From Entrophospora sp. SA101 (Eukaryota > Glomeromycota > Glomeromycetes > Entrophosporales > Entrophosporaceae), in the NCBI GenBank assembly GCA_958430865.1, contig CAUDNR010003413.1:3500-21179 (forward strand): a stretch of 17,680 nt of DNA. The letters run 5' to 3'. This document shows, in pieces, positions 1 through 9,421 of this stretch. The notes below the pieces were generated by a model, which ran no database searches, had not been told where the DNA came from, and saw only the letters and a program-made list of their open reading frames with translations. The position numbers were made by a program, and so were the translations under genes. Each line of letters starts with the position of its first letter. The stretch's first letter is position 1.

Positions 1-1
1 T

Positions 2-476
2 AAATCAGAATCAAATCTTAGTGAAAATGTGGGAAAAATTGATAATAATAATGATATAATCCAGTAAGAATCATTTAAAAAATAAAATTATTCTTTCCTT
101 GAAACTCACCTTAAAAAAATTAGTTTACTGACACTAACTATGTTACTTTGCCAATAGAGTTGATTATTTTGTGATAGGATGGGCCTTGAAGGAAAATCAA
201 ATTTATGGAAAAAAAGGGGGTGGAAAACAAATTGGTGATAAAGTCAAGGAATACCTGCAAATATATTTTCTTTCTGGTAAAATGGATAGAAGTCAATGAT
301 TTTCTGCAAAAGATATGTTAGAAGAATTGGAAGAGTGTGTAAAACTTGGTGAACTTACATCCGAAGAGTTGCCAACAATCAAAACAATTGAAGGATGGAT
401 AAGTTGTTTTGCTGCTTCTCATAAAAAATCAATGGCACAGAAAATTTTAGAAGAAAACCAAAATAAAAATCAATGA
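2..476 (+). pseudogene. 3' end of a two-exon hypothetical gene with an in-frame stop
   Basis: The left edge carries an open reading stretch rich in Ser, Glu and Asn in frame 2-63. It is followed by a GTAAGA donor at 64 and an ATAG acceptor ending at 157. Splicing this 94-bp intron keeps the frame and leads into a Lys/Gly-rich segment (GWALKENQ..GKKGGGKQ) and then LEELEECVKLGELTSEELP..GWISCFAASHK, ending at TGA 474-476. A TGA at 297-299 interrupts this frame after the residues MDRSQ. The same frame stays clearly protein-like on both sides of it, so it is probably a nonsense mutation. I do not recognise a named domain. The style resembles expanded, repeat-associated proteins of Glomeromycotina (inference). 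The 5' part lies outside the window. The alternative is two separate short genes or a base error at the TGA. Confidence 0.5.
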
Positions 477-835
477 CATTCTAAAAATTTATTCTTGCTT
501 ACTATAATTGCATCCTGAAATTATTTTGTAAAAAGATCAAGGTTTTGTTGTGGAGAAATTCAACATTTTGAGTTTTAAAGTTATTTTTTAACCTTGTTGA
601 TATTAAAATGTTTTATATTTATTTTTTGACACACATTCTTATGTTTTCCAATAATTTATATATGTAAAAAATATGAATTTTATACCCATAATCCAGGACC
701 GCTGGTTAAATAACAGGGAATTGACAAATTTAACAGCTCATATTTTCATAAGTAAATATAATATTTCACGTTTGTTTAACATAGTTGGATATAAAAGATA
801 ATATATGTAACATAATAAATGCGTGACTTTTTGTG
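477..835. other. AT-rich intergenic, no gene seen
   Basis: No reading frame, RNA gene or repeat with convincing structure was found here. The sequence is AT-rich with T and A runs and short TA-rich blocks. It is the downstream flank of the decayed gene ending at 476. Confidence 0.5.
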
Positions 836-891
836 GGGGCCAAAAAATCAACCATATTAATTTTAATATGAAAATTAAAATTTTTTGCCCC
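836..891. repeat. Nested palindrome (fold-back structure)
   Basis: A perfect 8-bp inverted repeat (CATATTAA at 853-860, TTAATATG at 863-870, 2-base loop) is flanked by outer arms. The outer arms are GGGGCCAAAAAA at 836-847 and TTTTTTGCCCC at 881-891, complementary apart from one bulged base. It could fold into a two-part hairpin. A second short perfect hairpin, ATTCGTG-GAA-CACGAAT, lies at 924-940. The role is unknown; it could be the relic of a small fold-back element. Confidence 0.5.
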
Positions 892-989
892 GATCGGCAC
901 TAATTATGTAAGTTCTTTCCTTTATTCGTGGAACACGAATTAAATTTAAATAGCAGTAATTGCATGAAGCCACTTCAATAACTTCTTCA

Positions 990-1150
990 GCAGGCACAGT
1001 GCAAAGTGTTCAAAGAAGACAAGAAATAAGTTTGGAACTATTTTACAGTTGTAGATGGAAAAGTCAAATGCAATTACTGCACAAAGTAAATACTTTTGAC
1101 TTTCAAAACCATTTATTTCCAAAGGCAACTCTTTCAAAATTCAAATTATT
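990..1150 (+). pseudogene. Frameshifted BED-type zinc finger remnant (transposase-like)
   Basis: The frame that reads TGG at 1033-1035 gives VWNYFTVVDGKVKCNYCTK. This is the N-terminal half of a BED finger: an aromatic Trp/Tyr-Phe, then Cys-x2-Cys at 1069-1071 and 1078-1080. A TAA at 1087-1089 ends it. The adjacent frame continues with FDFQNH and KATLSK, as expected for the His-containing half. A TAA at 1027-1029 also breaks the frame just upstream. BED fingers are typical of hAT-type transposases (family knowledge), so this is probably the relic of an element. No catalytic region is visible downstream. The 69-residue frame starting at 960 covers only the shifted second half and should not be taken as a gene. 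Confidence 0.5.
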
Positions 1151-1172
1151 TCGTATGGTATTGATTTGAATT

Positions 1173-1281
1173 AGATTCGAACTTCAAATCATTTATAGAG
1201 TCGAATCGGATTCAAATCGAACCAAAGCACTCCTATTCGCATTTGATTCGAATGAAGCGAATCAAAAATTAGGTGATTCGA
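1173..1281. repeat. Cluster of ATTCGAA-type motifs in both orientations
   Basis: About six copies of GATTCGA, TCGAATC or close variants occur within roughly 110 bp, at 1173, 1201, 1216, 1245, 1257 and 1275, in both orientations. They follow the BED-finger remnant directly. The arrangement resembles subterminal motif clusters of DNA transposons, but this is inference. Confidence 0.4.
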
Positions 1282-1297
1282 TTAATGATGTATAACA

Positions 1298-1345
1298 AAA
1301 CTTTTGACTTTAGTCATTAACGTGACAAAAGTACTGACTAAAGGC
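1298..1345. repeat. Paired short inverted repeats
   Basis: CTTTAGTCA (1308-1316) is the reverse complement of TGACTAAAG (1335-1343). ACTTTTG (1300-1306) is the reverse complement of CAAAAGT (1326-1332). The two pairs interleave rather than nest, so they do not form one simple hairpin. The function is unknown. Confidence 0.4.
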
Positions 1346-2257
1346 AGTTTCTCACCAAGGACCATTTGACGATTTGGCAAAAGTAAATTTTTTTTAATAA
1401 AATATATATATAAAGATATCCCTTAATTGCATTGAATAAATATTTTGAGAAAATTGTTTTAAAAGCAACTGTAATAATAATATAATAATAATAAATACAA
1501 ATTATCATAAACCATTCAAATTACAATCAATCACTGTGCTAGCAACTACCACCTCCTTTTTACATCTAGTAGTAAGTTCATGAGATAATATTGTTTAAAA
1601 CGAGAAGAATTAGTTTTAAATAATCTCAGATCCACAAAGTAAATTATTTGGTAGACCTTCCTCAAAAGTGTAGATCCATTTTGCTAAAAACAAAAAAGAA
1701 AATCTAAAGAACATTACCCTGCACAACGCAAGTATGTACAAAAAAAGTTTAACTTGCAAATCATTGTCCTGGTTGTACTCGTGGAATTAGAAACAATATT
1801 GATATAAAAGAAGATGGTAAATCCGAAATTGCTTGTCGAAATTGATTTTTCAAAAACCATTTCGGCCAACATCCTTGATTGAAATGCTTTCATCCATCAT
1901 TATTTGTTTCAATACATCATCATCTTCTCATTGCTAATTTTGAAAACCATTCATTATTACCATTATCACAATAATAATAACCCTTTTGTTAGTAGTAACA
2001 AATCATTGCGATAATGACATTGACTTGAAAGATTTGATAATAAAAAACATTAATGTAATTAATACTATTACTATTACTATTACTATTACTATTACTATTG
2101 TTGAAAATTTTGATCCCCGCCGCAATTTTCCTGGGACGTAATGTTCACTTTAATGGATGTTGCACACAAAGATCTCCCGATAACTGCAGAAACCAAACGG
2201 TTGATCATTTGATAATCTTCTCGTGAGAAAAAATTTTTTTCCACAAGCTTGTAAATA
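1346..2257. other. Intergenic region and PPR gene upstream region
   Basis: The stretch is AT-rich with AAT microsatellite tracts near 1470-1500 and 1970-1980. A short frame at 1753-1845 reads LANHCPGCTRG and ends IACRN before a TGA; its Cys-x2-Cys suggests a decayed coding scrap, but it is too short to call. A locally GC-richer patch at about 2114-2140, the only such patch here, lies roughly 120-145 bp upstream of the PPR start. It could be part of that gene's promoter. Confidence 0.35.
2063..2099. repeat. (TACTAT)n microsatellite
   Basis: About six head-to-tail copies of the 6-bp unit TACTAT, with no interruption, lie in the intergenic region about 160 bp upstream of the PPR gene. Confidence 0.85.
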
Positions 2258-4554
2258 ATGTTATATGTAAAAGTTATAAATAATGTTTTATTACTAAACT
2301 GTAATAAATCAACAACTACAACATTCTTGAAACCAAACGTAGTAGCATCAACACGTTGGTTATTACCAAAACCATCATTAATACCACCAAGAAAAAACCT
2401 GTATCATTTTCATACCAACTTGACCGGATATAATAAATTTAATAAAAATCAAGCTGTCAATTTGCGCCAATTCTCCAACAATTGCATTATAAGAAATGAA
2501 ACTACCGATAATTCAATAAAATTAGAAACAAGTACTAGTGCTGTCGGTGATATTAATAATAATGATCCAAACGTTCCATCTTCATCTTCATCTCCTGCTG
2601 CTGCTACTACAAAAGAAACATTAGAAAGTATAAAAGAAAAGGTAATTAAATTAAGCAAAGAAGAAAAATTGGACGATGCTATAAAATTGGTGTCAAGTAA
2701 AGAAAATCCAGGATTAGAAAATGCCGAAGCTTGGAATCAATTGATAATTGAATGTGTTGATAAAGGGAAAACTAAAATGTCGATTAGATTATTTAATGAA
2801 GTAAAATCTATTTCTTTATAACGACAATAATAATTAGTTAATTAATGTTAATATCAATTTAATTTAAAAAATTTTATTTTGACAAATAGATGAAAAAACT
2901 TTCAATGCTTCCAACTCAAGAAACATATACAGCAATTTTAAAAGGTCTATCATTATTTTACGTCTCACAACCAACAGTTTCACAAGCAATGTCAACCATC
3001 AATCAAATCATTCAATCAAGTCAAACAAGACCTGAGATCAAACTAGAGATTGGACATGTCAATTGTCTGTTAACAATTTGTCAACGTGCAAAAAATTTTG
3101 ATGTTGCACTGAAAACTTATGATGATTTGATTAGGAGTGGTAAGTTGAAACCAAACAGAAAAACTTACTTGCAAATCCTGAAAATGTGTTCAGCAAATGG
3201 TGTGAGACAATCAGAAAAGGCTTACGAATTGGCAACAGATGTTTGGAACAAATTGGTTAAAGATGATCAGAACAAGGATAATCCCAATGCAGTGGTAGTT
3301 GATGATGGATTGATTAATGGCGTGATTGCTGCTTTTAAATTTACTAATCACATACCAGAAGCTTTCGTTATTGTTGATGACTTTTATGGGATTGGTAAAT
3401 CTGCCATAGCAGCAGAAGGAGAATCAACAAAAGATGATTCTCATTCTTTGAGACTATCAATTACAAACGATACAGTGGACAGTATTTTTGGTTTATGTTT
3501 TAAAACAAGACAATTCGATTTAGGAATAGAATATTATAACAAAATTACAGCAAAATATCCAGATTTTTCACTTGACATTAATAATTATGATGGTTTAATT
3601 TCACTTTACAACTTAAATTATCAATTTAACAAAACCATTGAAACATACCATAATCAATTTAAAAAATTTAAACTTGCTCTAAATGCTTCTACATTTGAAT
3701 CTTTGATGTTTGCATGTCAAAATCTTCGAGATCTAAGCACAGCAAAAGAAATTCTTGAAAATGCTGTTGAGAAACAAATAGCTTTAAAACCAACTGGTTT
3801 AACAAAAATATTGAGATTAGTATTGGAACAAGCAAGAACTACAGAAAATTACAATGATGTTTGTTGGCTATTGAATAAAATAGATAAAACAGGAGATATT
3901 TATTTTAATAAAGAAAAGAAAGGAATCATTTTAATTGATGATATGGATGATAAACAATTACTATATGCTCTTTCATCAGCCTATAGAATTGCATTGCAGG
4001 AGGTGAAAGATTTGGAGGAGGAGAAAAGAGCTCAATGGGTAGAAGATAAAAAGTTTTTTGATCATAAGGCTGACAGGTTGAATAAGGCCAATTCAAAAGC
4101 CCACCCACCACGACAGCAAAATAATATACATACAGATAATTTCAGAATAAAAAAAATATATCAAGGAAGATGGAAAACCCAAGATGATAAGAATTGGTAT
4201 AATAATCCCGATAACCAATTTCCATTGGCTCCACCAAATGTAAACCGTAGGTATAATAACAATTACTATAACGGTGGTCCTTTTCTAACCGCAAATAATA
4301 ATCCATCAACACCACAATTTCATGCCGAAGGATATTATTCTCCAAGATCACCACCATCATATAAAACACCAATGTATTATTATTACAATCCAAACAAAGG
4401 TTTTAGACGCCCACCACCACCACCACCACCTTCTTCATATTCTGAATTTTCATCACCTCCAAAATCTAATTATTCGCCTAGCCAATCATATGGTAGTTTT
4501 AGTGGACAGCATAATAGAAGATCAGGTGTATATCGTGGACCACCACCTTATTAA
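2258..4554 (+). CDS. Mitochondrial pentatricopeptide repeat (PPR) protein
   Basis: Two exons (2258-2800, 2890-4554) encode 735 residues. The 89-bp intron runs from GTAAAA to AATAG and joins RLFNE to MKKLSMLP, which rebuilds a textbook PPR helix pair (AWNQLIIECVDKG..MSIRLFNEMKK). Its junction is therefore well supported. Residues 1-75 are rich in Arg, Lys, Ser and hydrophobics and poor in acids, consistent with a mitochondrial presequence. PPR-like helices run from about 155 to 480 (for example ALKTYDDLIRSGKLKPNRKTY). A Glu/Lys-rich coil and a Pro/Tyr/Asn-rich low-complexity tail with an eight-proline run follow. PPR proteins bind organellar RNA in processing, stability or translation; the target RNA cannot be told from the sequence. 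A TAA at 2252-2254 lies in frame just upstream, so this is the first possible ATG. Without splicing, the two exons would look like two separate genes. Confidence 0.85.
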
Positions 4555-4716
4555 ATAAATTTTTTTTTTTGTACTAGTATATATATGTATATATATATAT
4601 ATATATTTGCATTAATGCCTAAAAAATTTTTTGGTGTCCCAATATTGTGATTTTCATTCGTTTCTGCATTTAACGATGACACAAAACCATTAATTTGTAA
4701 TAAATAAACAAATCGA

Positions 4717-4722
4717 CATGTG
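4717..4722. promoter_or_regulatory. E-box CATGTG upstream of CHO2
   Basis: CATGTG lies about 223 bp upstream of the CHO2 ATG. In Saccharomyces, the inositol/choline-responsive element recognised by Ino2-Ino4 contains this core (CATGTGAAAT) and drives CHO2. Only the six-base core matches here (CATGTGTGAT), so function is a guess. Confidence 0.25.
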
Positions 4723-4878
4723 TGATCTCAGGTGCGCTCACGAGAATTTTTGATCTGGAAAAAAAATTTTTTTCTTGCATATAATACACCTTAATAAATA
4801 TTATTATTATTATTACCAACTTCAACAGTTGGAAAATAAATAATATCATTTTTTTTTATATTTTATTAACGGTTGACG

Positions 4879-4890
4879 TATATATATATA
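4879..4890 (+). promoter_or_regulatory. TATA-like tract of CHO2
   Basis: A TATATATATA tract ends about 54 bp upstream of the CHO2 start codon. It is a plausible TATA element, but TA tracts are common in this window. Confidence 0.35.
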
Positions 4891-4944
4891 CTCGTCTTCA
4901 ACAGACGATATACCTTTAAAAACTATTTATCAAATTAAGTAACT

Positions 4945-6591
4945 ATGAGTAACGATTCACAATTAAGATCTAGATTTGGTTCTGAAAGTAGCAGCATTTG
5001 CAACAATAATGGTGATAATAATGATAATAATAGAATATCTGATGAATCTAATGATGATAAAATGAAAAAAAGTGAAGAAATTGTCTATGGAAAAACACCA
5101 TACAATCGTGGTATTTATCATGAATTCAATTGAATATATTTATGAAAACTATCAATTAGCATTTTTGTCATCTATAAATTCTGTTTTTAACTCAAATTTT
5201 TATATAAATAAATATGATGATGATGATAGTATTTCAAGTACCACATACTGTAGAAATGTTAACATCGGTCTTTGATCCAAAATGTAAAAAATCTTTATTT
5301 GATTACATCACCTTTTCAGTAATTGGTTTTCAAATGTTGCTATTTTTTGTACTTCCATCATCAAGCAAAAAATGGACTTTCTTTTTTCTTTTTGCTTTTT
5401 GGAGAAGTGCATATAATGTGGGATTGGGTTATCTATTAAAATATCAGAGTGATAAGCGTGGATTGGTTATTTGGGCAAAACGTAATAAGATTTTTAACAA
5501 AGAAAACTCGAAATGGTATTCCCTCCTCAAGAAAGAATTAAGTACAAAAATGGGTGATGATTATGATTTTGATGTAAGTAATTAATGATGGATTATTATT
5601 GTTTTTTTTAAAAAAAACAATAATATAAGTTTGCCATTTTATTATCCATATATTAATTATTATTATTTGGTGATTATTTATTTTTTTATTATCTTTATTA
5701 TATATTTTAAATATATTTATATTTATATATAGAGAGTTCCTTTGGAGTTTAATACTTGGCTTCTATTTCGACAATTAGTTGATTTAATTCTTCTTAATGA
5801 TTTTACTTCATACATTTTCTTTGCTCTTTCAAACTTTGGCATTCCAGAAAATTCAGGGATTTTTATTAACTTGTTACGCTGGATAGGTGGTTTTTTCTTA
5901 TTATGGTTTAACATTTGGGTAAAAGCTGATGCTCACCGTGTAGTCAAAGATTTTGCTTGGTGTAAGTTTTCTATCTCTTTTTATCATTATTTTAATTAAA
6001 AAAATAATAATAATCATAGAATATCTTTCATACATTATACTTGTACATATGAACACTTATTTTATGTAGATTGGGGTGATTTCTTTTTCCTTATTGATCA
6101 ATCACTCACCTTTGATGGTGTATTTGAAATGGCACCACATCCCATGTATTCTGTTGGTTATATTGGTTATTATGGTATTTCTATGATTACGGCAAGTTAC
6201 ACTGTGCTGTTTGTAAGCTTAGCAGCTCATGCAGCACAATTTGCATTCTTAACCATTGTAGAAAATCCTCGTAAGTAATAGTTCAATTGTTCATTTGGCA
6301 TTTACGTTCCAATAACAAAATTGAACCGAGTGACTTAATTTATTGGTGTTACATAACTAATTGCCAATATGCTTTATCATTATTATGTTATAACAAAAAA
6401 TTTTAATTATATAATTAATTTTCATTCATTCATTTATTCATTCTAAAAAACCATAGACATTGATAAAACGTACAATCCACTGGTGTCACTTAACGCTAAA
6501 CTTTCAAAATCATTATTGACAGAAAAACATGAATCAAATATTATTTTAGACAAAGATAGTTCCATTTCACCACCATCACCATCATCACCAC

Positions 6592-6647
<56 letters not shown>

Positions 6648-7820
6648 CCACCGCCGTCATCACCACAACCACCACCGTCATTACCCTCCCACACATCTCC
6701 TAATGAGCAACTAATTCAACCTATGCTTCCTGATCTTTCAAACTCGACACATTGTCATTTTCATCGTGATCTTATCATATTCAAAAACTTTGATTTATTT
6801 CGTTCAAATGATCTTTTTGTCATCTTTATGATCTTTTATGTTGTCATTGTCCCATTACTTATATCAGGAACTTCTGATAATGTTGTTAAAGCTTTTTTGG
6901 TTTTACAATGTTTGGCATGGAGAATATTCCATTCTTATGGTTTAGGTTATATGTTACATTTGCAAAGTAAAAGCAAGTTTTTAACAAAACATTACGTTAA
7001 ATATGGTGGAACTGCAGGTGATGCCTTTTCTAATTGGAAAAGGTGAGAAATATTAAAAATTTTTTTTCGGAATGGTTATATATTATATATTATATATTCT
7101 AAATATTACAAACATTCTTTTTTAGCATTTATAATTTATCATTGTGTATGACATATGTAACATTTATTGCTGCTGCATGGAAAATGTATTATTTCCCAGC
7201 TGATTGGACATATGGGCTGGTGTTATTAAGACATACAATGGGTGTACTATTGATTGCATTACATATATGGACCTCTGTTTCTGTGTTTGAGGTTCTTGGG
7301 GATTTTGGATGGTTCTATGGTGATTTCTTTATAGATGATTATTCTACAACTTTATATTATACCGGCATCTATAGATTTGTTAACAATCCAGAGAAAATCA
7401 TGGGACATGCTGCATTCTGGGGCATTACTTTTATTGCAAACAGCTGGCTTATTTTTGGCGTGGCGTTATTTTCACAGATTTCAAATTTCATATTTTTGAA
7501 ATATGTTGAGGGACCTCATATGAAAAAACTTTATGGTGACAAAATCAGGAAAGAGGCTGGAGTCACAAGGGCCGTTAAACGTCTAACGATTATTCCAAAC
7601 ATTGTTAAAAGAGAACTGTCTAAAATTCGTGAAACTACAGAGGTTCAAGTTGCTCAAAAAATTATCAAAGAACTTGCTGAAACTGTTGAAAAAATGGTAG
7701 AGGAAGCTGGTGATGCTCTAGGCGAACTTGTCGATTCAACAAAACCCAAATTTCAAGAAGTTGTTGAAGAAACTAAAACAATGTTACAAAATTCTCGTGA
7801 TAAATTAATAAGGTAGGTAG

Positions 7821-7863
<43 letters not shown>

Positions 7864-9102
7864 ATACTTTGTTTTGCACGCTATTTGTTTATTCTATTTC
7901 ATCTTTTTTATTTTTATTTTAGCCAAGCCGTTGGTCGAATTCAAAATCATGACGTTTCAGGATATTCAATAGTTCTTGTAGCTCCTGAGGACATAAATAT
8001 CACACCACCAAGTACACCAATTTCTTCAGATAACAAACCAGAACAAGAACAATTTAAAACAGTGTCAAAACCAATCATATTCACACTTGGTTCTCCGATT
8101 AATTTGAGGTGGACTGCACCCAAGAATCATTCATGTAAAGATTGGATTGGTGTTTACAAAGTAACTTCTAATTCTTCAAAGAATGTCACTAGTGTCTCTA
8201 GCAAAGGTCGTTACATGTATGTTTTGCCTGAGGATGAAGATTTTGATAATAATAATAACGATGAGGCAGCACCAACATCAACATCAACATCCACTACACA
8301 AACATTTACCACTACTGATGCCACCAGTAATGATTTTAATGCCTTTGGTGCATTATGGTTTAAGGGTGATCAATTGCCATGGGAAGTTGGTACTTATGAA
8401 TTTAGATACCATCGTGACAACGGACATGTAGTTATGGCCATCTCACAGCCATTTGAAATCAAAGGTATGTTTGTTGTCAATGATAACTATAATAATAACG
8501 ATCGTGTGTTTTTTATCATTTAATTAATTTATAAATTTTATAATTTTTTTAAAAAATAGCACCAACACCAAAATATATGTCGGATCTTCCGTCTATTGAA
8601 CAAATGGTGCTTACATTAGTACAAAAAGCCCTTGACACAGATCCAGAATTGATTCCATACACCACACAAGATGATTATGTCTTGATGAAGGAAATTCATG
8701 CCAAACGCATTGTATATGGAATTAAGATGATCTTTGGTATTGACTTTGCTTGGGAAATTGTTGCTATTGATGGAAATGTTGGAAGGCTTGCAAGAAGGGT
8801 TTGTATTGATAGTATTTTGTTTGTTATTTTTGTTAATTTTTCAGATATATATATATATATATAATTGATTATTGTTATTCCAGATACATAAAGCACATCT
8901 TGTTATATCTCCTATTAAACAATATCAACGCCAAACAGGTGATCACATGAATGTCAGAAACAGTACGAGTAATGACAATGAAAACAATAATAAATCAACC
9001 AATCTTCTTAAAATCTCAACATTTGACAACAATCAAAACAATGAAAACTTGGATGATCAGCAATTTTTATATTCACCTACTTCAAGTGAGAATGGTGAAT
9101 AA
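4945..9102 (+). CDS. CHO2: Phosphatidylethanolamine N-methyltransferase, nine exons
   Basis: Exons 4945-5110, 5230-5573, 5733-5961, 6070-6270, 6457-7042, 7126-7812, 7923-8464, 8560-8798 and 8884-9102 join in frame to 1,070 residues (yeast Cho2 is about 870). All introns are GT-AG, 83-186 bp. Cho2 uses S-adenosylmethionine for the first methylation of phosphatidylethanolamine toward phosphatidylcholine, in the ER membrane. The signature runs are [19 protein letters not shown] (172-190), [17 protein letters not shown] (261-277; first methyltransferase half), many hydrophobic membrane segments, and [13 protein letters not shown] (590-602; second half). An amphipathic Lys/Glu helix follows. Next is a C-terminal beta-type domain ([30 protein letters not shown]) and an Asn-rich tail. 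Eighteen serines (about 359-376) plus prolines separate the two halves. An in-frame TAA at 4936-4938 supports this start. Intron 8 has the weakest donor (GTTTGT). Confidence 0.93.
5594..5625. repeat. Perfect 32-bp palindrome in CHO2 intron 2
   Basis: Sixteen-base arms with no spacer (TATTATTG plus eight T, then eight A plus CAATAATA) start 20 bases after the intron 2 donor. The transcript could form a hairpin next to the 5' splice site. Confidence 0.85.
6594..6647 (+). repeat. (TCA)18 microsatellite coding for poly-serine
   Basis: Eighteen uninterrupted TCA codons in CHO2 exon 5 encode eighteen serines, flanked by proline-rich codons. The purity of the repeat suggests recent slippage. The matching poly-Asp frame on the other strand is a shadow. 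Confidence 0.9.
7822..7860. repeat. (TG)n microsatellite in CHO2 intron 6
   Basis: About nineteen TG units lie directly after the GTAGGT donor of intron 6 (7813-7922). A frame starting within them at 7825 is intron sequence read into exon 7. Confidence 0.9.
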
Positions 9103-9421
9103 ATGGTTTTTATGTTTTTATATTTTGAATAAGAATATTTTTTTTTTTTAATAAAACCAAAATAATATTATTTAATATTTTTATTTATAATAATATATCT
9201 TTATTTATTTACGAAAATTTTATATAAATGAATGTCAATGTCAGGCGTGACAACACCATAATTTTTTATTATTTATAATTTAATATATTACAAATTTTAT
9301 TTTGCATATAGCTGTGTTGTGTTTTTAAAATTATTTGTAAATAAATACAAAAAAAAATGAACTTCTATAGCAAAAATAGATTAAAGGAATTCTCATTATC
9401 CTGATCAATGTTAACACGACA
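9103..9421. other. Convergent 3' flanks of CHO2 and the F-box gene
   Basis: AATAAA at 9150-9155, 48 bases after the CHO2 stop, is a likely plus-strand polyadenylation signal. TTTATT at 9265-9270 (AATAAA on the minus strand) could serve the F-box gene. Otherwise AT-rich, with no gene. Confidence 0.5.

Larger units (their letters stand above)
4555..4944. other. PPR 3' flank and CHO2 upstream region
   Basis: A T run follows the PPR stop, then a (TA)n tract at about 4578-4607, an AATAAATAAA-type stretch near 4700, a CATGTG E-box (4717-4722), a TTA microsatellite (4800-4814) and a TATA-rich tract (4879-4890). A small hairpin, TCGTCT-TCAAC-AGACGA, at 4892-4908 sits just before the CHO2 start. Confidence 0.45.

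Noticed and set aside
2063..2099. Array of short repeats as a CRISPR or telomeric tract
   Set aside because: Simple 6-bp microsatellite with no spacers; the unit is not a known telomere repeat.
4322..4558. Plus-strand frame rich in His, overlapping the PPR tail
   Set aside because: Shifted-frame reading of the Pro/Tyr/Asn-rich codons of the PPR gene; CAC/CAT repeats produce the His runs.
6443..6694. Minus-strand 83-residue frame with a poly-Asp run
   Set aside because: It is the antisense of the CHO2 (TCA)18 tract, with no independent signal.
7825..8523. 232-residue plus-strand frame starting in a Cys-Val repeat
   Set aside because: Its first third is the (TG)n intron 6 of CHO2; only the part from 7923 to 8464 is coding, as exon 7.
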